Under the pieces are notes generated by a model. It ran no database searches, had not been told where the DNA came from, and saw nothing but the letters and a program-made list of their open reading frames with translations. A stretch of DNA of 64,000 nucleotides from a virus, in IMG/VR virus record IMGVR_UViG_3300029955_000004, positions 61,142-125,141 of that record, one strand, 5' to 3'. The stretch's first letter is position 1. Each line of letters starts with the position of its first letter. Below, piece by piece: positions 61,008-64,000 of this stretch. A program made the translations under genes and the position numbers.

Positions 61008-61450
61008 TTATTTTATCAAATAAAGAAGATATTGAAAAAGTCATAGAAGATGTCAAACCACTTATTATAGAAAGTATAAATAGTATTAAATCAAGAGAAT
61101 ATGGTGAAATGTTTGTTTTGAGTGAAGACAGAATTATAACTATAATTAAAATGAATACATTGGTTATCCTAAAGAACAAGGACAATAATGATATTATCGG
61201 TTATGCTTCTATTATTAAACTTGAAGCATTCAAAGATGCTATTTTTATTAATGATATTTTTGTTAGATATGAATATAGAGGACGACGTTATGGTCACTTA
61301 TTAATGGATGAAATAATTGATGAATTCAGAGATAGTTGTTCAAATATTATCCTTAATTCTGATATTGATAATTATATCGCAAACAGATTCTATAAAAAGT
61401 TAGGATTTGAAATAACAAATTATACACAACGTTTAAAACTTTTGCCATGA
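60989..61450 (+). CDS. GNAT-family N-acetyltransferase
   Basis: A 153-residue protein. The GNAT core is visible: DAIFINDIFVRYEYRGRRYGHLLMDEII (beta4, then the R-x-x-G-x-G/A pyrophosphate loop as YRGRRYG, helix 3) at about residues 85-112, then NRFYKKLGFE near 133-142. It should transfer an acetyl group from acetyl-CoA to an amine; substrate unknown. ATG 60989 overlaps the previous gene. Ends before a strong terminator. Confidence 0.8.
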   Translation: MLSTEVIILSNKEDIEKVIEDVKPLIIESINSIKSREYGEMFVLSEDRIITIIKMNTLVILKNKDNNDIIGYASIIKLEAFKDAIFINDIFVRYEYRGRRYGHLLMDEIIDEFRDSCSNIILNSDIDNYIANRFYKKLGFEITNYTQRLKLLP

Positions 61451-61454
61451 ATAT

Positions 61455-61492
61455 GGGTACTACCTGGGTAATTCCAGGTAGTACCATTTTTA
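61455..61492 (+). terminator. Rho-independent terminator
   Basis: 12-bp stem (61455-61466 with 61473-61484), loop GTAATT, then ATTTTT. Confidence 0.88.
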
Positions 61493-61512
61493 ATTCAATA
61501 TCATTTTAAGTA

Positions 61513-61520
61513 TATATTAC
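61513..61520 (+). promoter_or_regulatory. Early-type promoter motif TATATTAC
   Basis: 53 bases before ATG 61573 of the tubulin gene. Confidence 0.78.
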
Positions 61521-61572
61521 TTTATTGGTCAAATCTTGACTAATTTTGTTTCTCCTTTTGAAAGGACATCAC

Positions 61573-62625
61573 ATGTCTCTGAACGATTCTAAAGTTGCCC
61601 CCGGTATTCCGTCTTTTATTGTTTCTACCCAGCGGCGGGCACCTGAAGTCCAGACGATCATTGCTGCCAAAAATGCTCCTACGATTTCGTTTTATTTCTG
61701 TGGTGGTACTGGCATCAATACTTACAATCGTGTTTCGATGTTGCTTCCCGAATCTGCCCATATTCAGATCTTCGATACTGCCGATAAATCGAATCGCATC
61801 GACACCAATATCGATGTTACGATTCTGACGCCGGCCGCCGTCGGTTCTGGCGGCGATCGCAATGAAAACAGCCGTACTATCGCCGCTGCCTTGTCTGAAG
61901 TCGACCACGTGAATGAAGACATTGCATTTGTCGTTTTCGGCAAGTCTGGCGGTTCTGGCTCTGTGATCGGTCCGTTGTGGGCCAAAGAACTGCATCGTCG
62001 CGATCAGAGCATTCGTATTATCGGCATTGCCATCGCCGACCACGAATCCTCGCAGCAGCATTCCGACAACATGAAGGGTGCCACTAAGTCGCTGATTAGC
62101 ATCTGCGAAAAGAATGGCATTTCTATTCCGCTCATCATCTACGACAACAAGTATGGGCGGAATATCGTCGACAAGGAAGTCACCAATCTGTTCAAGATGT
62201 TTCTTCAGATTTTCACGACGCAAATCAACGAGATCGATCCGTCTGATTTCCTGAATTTCATCGCGCACAAGTCGACGACGCCCGGCATCAAGTGCCTGAA
62301 TGTGCGATGCACCAATTCAAACGAGATCGTCAGCTCTGCGATCCAGGAAGATTCTGATGTCTATGAATCCATTCTGACTATCATCGGTTCTACCGATGCA
62401 GAGTCCGAGTTCAAGCAGGTGTCGGCGACCAGGTCGTTCAGTGGCATCTTCGAATCTCCTGATTTCCCGTCTATTCGTCTGGCCATTTCCGAATTTTCTT
62501 CAAAGTTCGAAGAGCTGGCCAAGGAGACCGAAGATCATCTGAATTCGCTTAAGCAGGCCAAAGCCGCTCAGAACAAAGCTTCGGTCTGGAAAGTTTCCGG
62601 CGACGAAGATGACCTGATCTCATAA
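61573..62625 (+). CDS. phuZ: PhuZ-like phage tubulin
   Basis: A 350-residue tubulin/FtsZ-superfamily protein; ATG 61573 follows AAAGGAC. N-terminal GTP-binding segment FYFCGGTGINTYNRV (residues 40-54), GSGGDR near 91-96, and the signature loop FGKSGGSGSVIGP (122-134; cf. GGGTGSG), followed by RIIGIAI and ISIPLIIYDN with the expected strand-helix spacing. The C-terminus ends in an acidic tail (SGDEDDLIS), as in PhuZ, where the tail is needed for polymerisation. PhuZ filaments centre and rotate the phage nucleus. Very GC-rich, host-like codons and an early promoter indicate heavy early expression. Confidence 0.78.
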   Translation: MSLNDSKVAPGIPSFIVSTQRRAPEVQTIIAAKNAPTISFYFCGGTGINTYNRVSMLLPESAHIQIFDTADKSNRIDTNIDVTILTPAAVGSGGDRNENSRTIAAALSEVDHVNEDIAFVVFGKSGGSGSVIGPLWAKELHRRDQSIRIIGIAIADHESSQQHSDNMKGATKSLISICEKNGISIPLIIYDNKYGRNIVDKEVTNLFKMFLQIFTTQINEIDPSDFLNFIAHKSTTPGIKCLNVRCTNSNEIVSSAIQEDSDVYESILTIIGSTDAESEFKQVSATRSFSGIFESPDFPSIRLAISEFSSKFEELAKETEDHLNSLKQAKAAQNKASVWKVSGDEDDLIS

Positions 62626-62644
62626 GTATCAGTGTCTTCGCTTA

Positions 62645-62675
62645 GGGGGAGGTTTAATCAGACCCTCCCCCTTGT
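62645..62675 (+). terminator. G/C-rich hairpin terminator
   Basis: AGGGGGAGG pairs with CCTCCCCCT with a small bulge; followed by TGTGTGTTGG rather than a clean T-run. Confidence 0.68.
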
Positions 62676-62852
62676 GTGTTGGTTATTATTAGTATTATTT
62701 TACCATAATGGGACTATCTTATGAAAGATATTAGAATTCCTTAATAAGGAACTTTAGTGTCTTATATCCATATCTTTATTATCAAAACCAAAACTCAACG
62801 AGGTGATTAGCTCTTTGCCAGAGAGCTTACAGAGTAAGGAAGGAATGTACGG

Positions 62853-63566
62853 ATGAAGAATTTTTGGATCAAGCATCCTAATCCTATTGGTCTTGTTATA
62901 GGTATTATTATTGGTATTGTTATTAATGTCTTTTTCTATTCCGACATTTTATTTATTAAACTTATTAATGCCCAAATTGTTGATCCTTCTTTTAGAATTG
63001 TAAAAGAAACACATCCAATCGAACCATTTAGTTATAATGATAAATTCAAGACAAAAAGTAACTTGACTTTCTTAACAGTTGGTGGTATAAATGAGAATAT
63101 TCTTAATGATCGAGAATATACTTTGGCCGATGTACCAGCTAGTCAGAGAAAAGATATTAAAGCTTTAGCAAATACCGTTTATTACGAAGCTCGTGGTGAA
63201 GAACGAACTGGTAGAATTGCTATTCAATATGTTGTGAAAAATAGAGCTGCTCAACTTAATAAATCCTATTATGATATTATTCATCAATCAGCGGTTATCA
63301 AGAAAAATAATGGAAAAAGTGTACGTATTTTTCAATTTTCATATCTCGGCAACAAACACACAGGAGGGATCAAAGAACCAGAAGTGATGAAACAGATTAT
63401 CTCTGATATCATACATGTTGAAAAAAATCCTACAGGTATATTTAAAAATCCAATCGGAAAAGCAACGATGTACAACGATACAATTCCACAATCGTGGAAA
63501 GGACATGTTGTCGTTGTAGCAACACTAGGCGCTCACAAGTTTTGTTATCCTAAAAGAGAAGCTTGA
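62853..63566 (+). CDS. SleB-type cell wall hydrolase with N-terminal membrane anchor
   Basis: A 237-residue protein. Residues ~10-32 (NPIGLVIGIIIGIVINVFFY) are a hydrophobic signal-anchor or SAR segment. Residues ~100-235 form the SleB/Hydrolase_2 domain: IKALANTVYYEARGEERTGRIA (catalytic Glu in YYEARGE) and AIQYVVKNRA, ending in a GAHKFCY motif. It would cut peptidoglycan for lysis or penetration. The start follows AAGGAAGGA. The 228 bases before it hold a small AGCTCT/AGAGCT hairpin and no early motif, so expression is probably late. Confidence 0.82.
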   Translation: MKNFWIKHPNPIGLVIGIIIGIVINVFFYSDILFIKLINAQIVDPSFRIVKETHPIEPFSYNDKFKTKSNLTFLTVGGINENILNDREYTLADVPASQRKDIKALANTVYYEARGEERTGRIAIQYVVKNRAAQLNKSYYDIIHQSAVIKKNNGKSVRIFQFSYLGNKHTGGIKEPEVMKQIISDIIHVEKNPTGIFKNPIGKATMYNDTIPQSWKGHVVVVATLGAHKFCYPKREA

Positions 63567-63579
63567 TTATGAACATAGC

Positions 63580-63625
63580 GATGAGATCAGCCGTAATGGC
63601 TGATCTCATCATATTCTTATTTTTT
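63580..63625 (+). terminator. Rho-independent terminator
   Basis: 13-bp stem (63580-63592 with 63598-63610), loop GTAAT, then ATATTCTTATTTTTTC. Confidence 0.88.
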
Positions 63626-63642
63626 CATTGTTAATACAAAAA

Positions 63643-63650
63643 TATATTAC
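63643..63650 (+). promoter_or_regulatory. Early-type promoter motif TATATTAC
   Basis: 42 bases before ATG 63692. Confidence 0.78.
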
Positions 63651-63691
63651 TTAATTGTATAGTTAGTAACCCATCACACAAAGAGGATACG

Positions 63692-63973
63692 ATGGATAAG
63701 ACCAACATTCAGATCACCGTTGCTGGAGGGTCTATTACCAATGTCAATGCGGATAATCCTGCGCTGATCGGCGAAGTCGTTATCACCGATGTTTCGAAGG
63801 AGCTTCCCGTTCATTGTATCTTCGAGAACGACGTCGAGAAAACCGATGTCGCTGCACTGATCACCAGTCTCAGTGCAGCTTCTGATGAAGAAGTCATTGC
63901 CGAAGCTGCTCCGCAGACTGAAGTGATTTCTGCCGAAGTCGATGTCGAAGAAGAAGAGGAAGTCGCCGAGTAA
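63692..63973 (+). CDS. Small acidic GC-rich early protein
   Basis: A 93-residue protein behind AGAGGATACG, ending in a run of Glu (DVEEEEEVAE) and strongly acidic overall. Codons are GC-rich like the tubulin gene, indicating strong early expression. Function unknown; a DNA-mimic or chaperone-like role is a guess from charge. A GGAGAAAGGA site right after it (63991-64000) shows that another gene starts just past the window. Confidence 0.72.
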   Translation: MDKTNIQITVAGGSITNVNADNPALIGEVVITDVSKELPVHCIFENDVEKTDVAALITSLSAASDEEVIAEAAPQTEVISAEVDVEEEEEVAE

Positions 63974-64000
63974 TACGGATTCGATATACAGGAGAAAGGA

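Noticed and set aside
61540-62268. 242-codon open frame on the minus strand opposite the tubulin gene
   Set aside because: It mirrors the GC-rich tubulin codons, is rich in Arg and Asp without protein-like motifs, and the + strand frame has promoter, ribosome-binding site and clear homology.
1-64000. CRISPR arrays, insertion sequences or integrase/attachment sites
   Set aside because: No regularly spaced direct repeats, no transposase or integrase motifs and no target-site duplications were seen.

Overview
The window reads as part of the genome of a very large, AT-rich tailed (contractile-tail) bacteriophage, most likely a relative of the nucleus-forming phiKZ-type jumbo phages. Four things point there: a PhuZ-like phage tubulin (61573-62625), a phiKZ-like order of tail sheath and tail tube, a T4-gp21/phiKZ-type prohead protease, and at least sixteen short AT-rich intergenic motifs of the form TATATTA(C/T). 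These match the early-promoter consensus known for the virion RNA polymerase of phiKZ. The host cannot be named from this sequence. No rRNA, tRNA or CRISPR array was seen.

Layout. Positions 1-5290 carry a split type II topoisomerase (GyrB-like C-terminal half, cut by the window edge, and a complete GyrA-like subunit) with two unknown genes between. Positions 5359-12974 hold a proteasome/HslV-like protein, a protein resembling the C-terminal end of RNA polymerase beta, and several large unknown proteins. Positions 13035-29984 are mainly virion genes: portal (+), tail tube and sheath (-), and large unknown proteins, with strand switches marked by strong hairpins. A 676-base gap at 28586-29261 has no convincing gene but does have structured inverted repeats. 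Positions 30079-32702 contain a decayed NAD+-dependent DNA ligase fragment followed by nucleotide-metabolism genes (P-loop kinase, MazG-like, thymidylate synthase). Positions 33687-40589 return to assembly genes: prohead protease and a large terminase interrupted by a class 3 intein.

Positions 40684-54551 are an accessory region of small genes. Many form one-gene modules in the order early promoter, gene, hairpin terminator. It includes a methyltransferase, a 2H phosphoesterase-like protein and a membrane-anchored BCS1-like AAA ATPase. Positions 54919-63973 carry a glycosyltransferase-like protein made of two tandem copies, a structured leader, an M29 aminopeptidase with a macrodomain gene directly behind it, another AAA+ ATPase, a GNAT acetyltransferase, the tubulin, and a membrane-anchored SleB-type wall hydrolase.

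How it fits together (inference): early genes are scattered singly among late structural blocks and insulated by terminators. Several of them (33269, 61573, 63692, 8240) use clearly more GC-rich codons than the background, as expected for strongly expressed early proteins. The most unusual items are the class 3 WCT intein in the terminase Walker A motif, the phage HslV-like Ntn hydrolase, and the M29 aminopeptidase plus macrodomain pair behind a structured RNA leader. Assignments come from reading motifs by eye; no database search was run.
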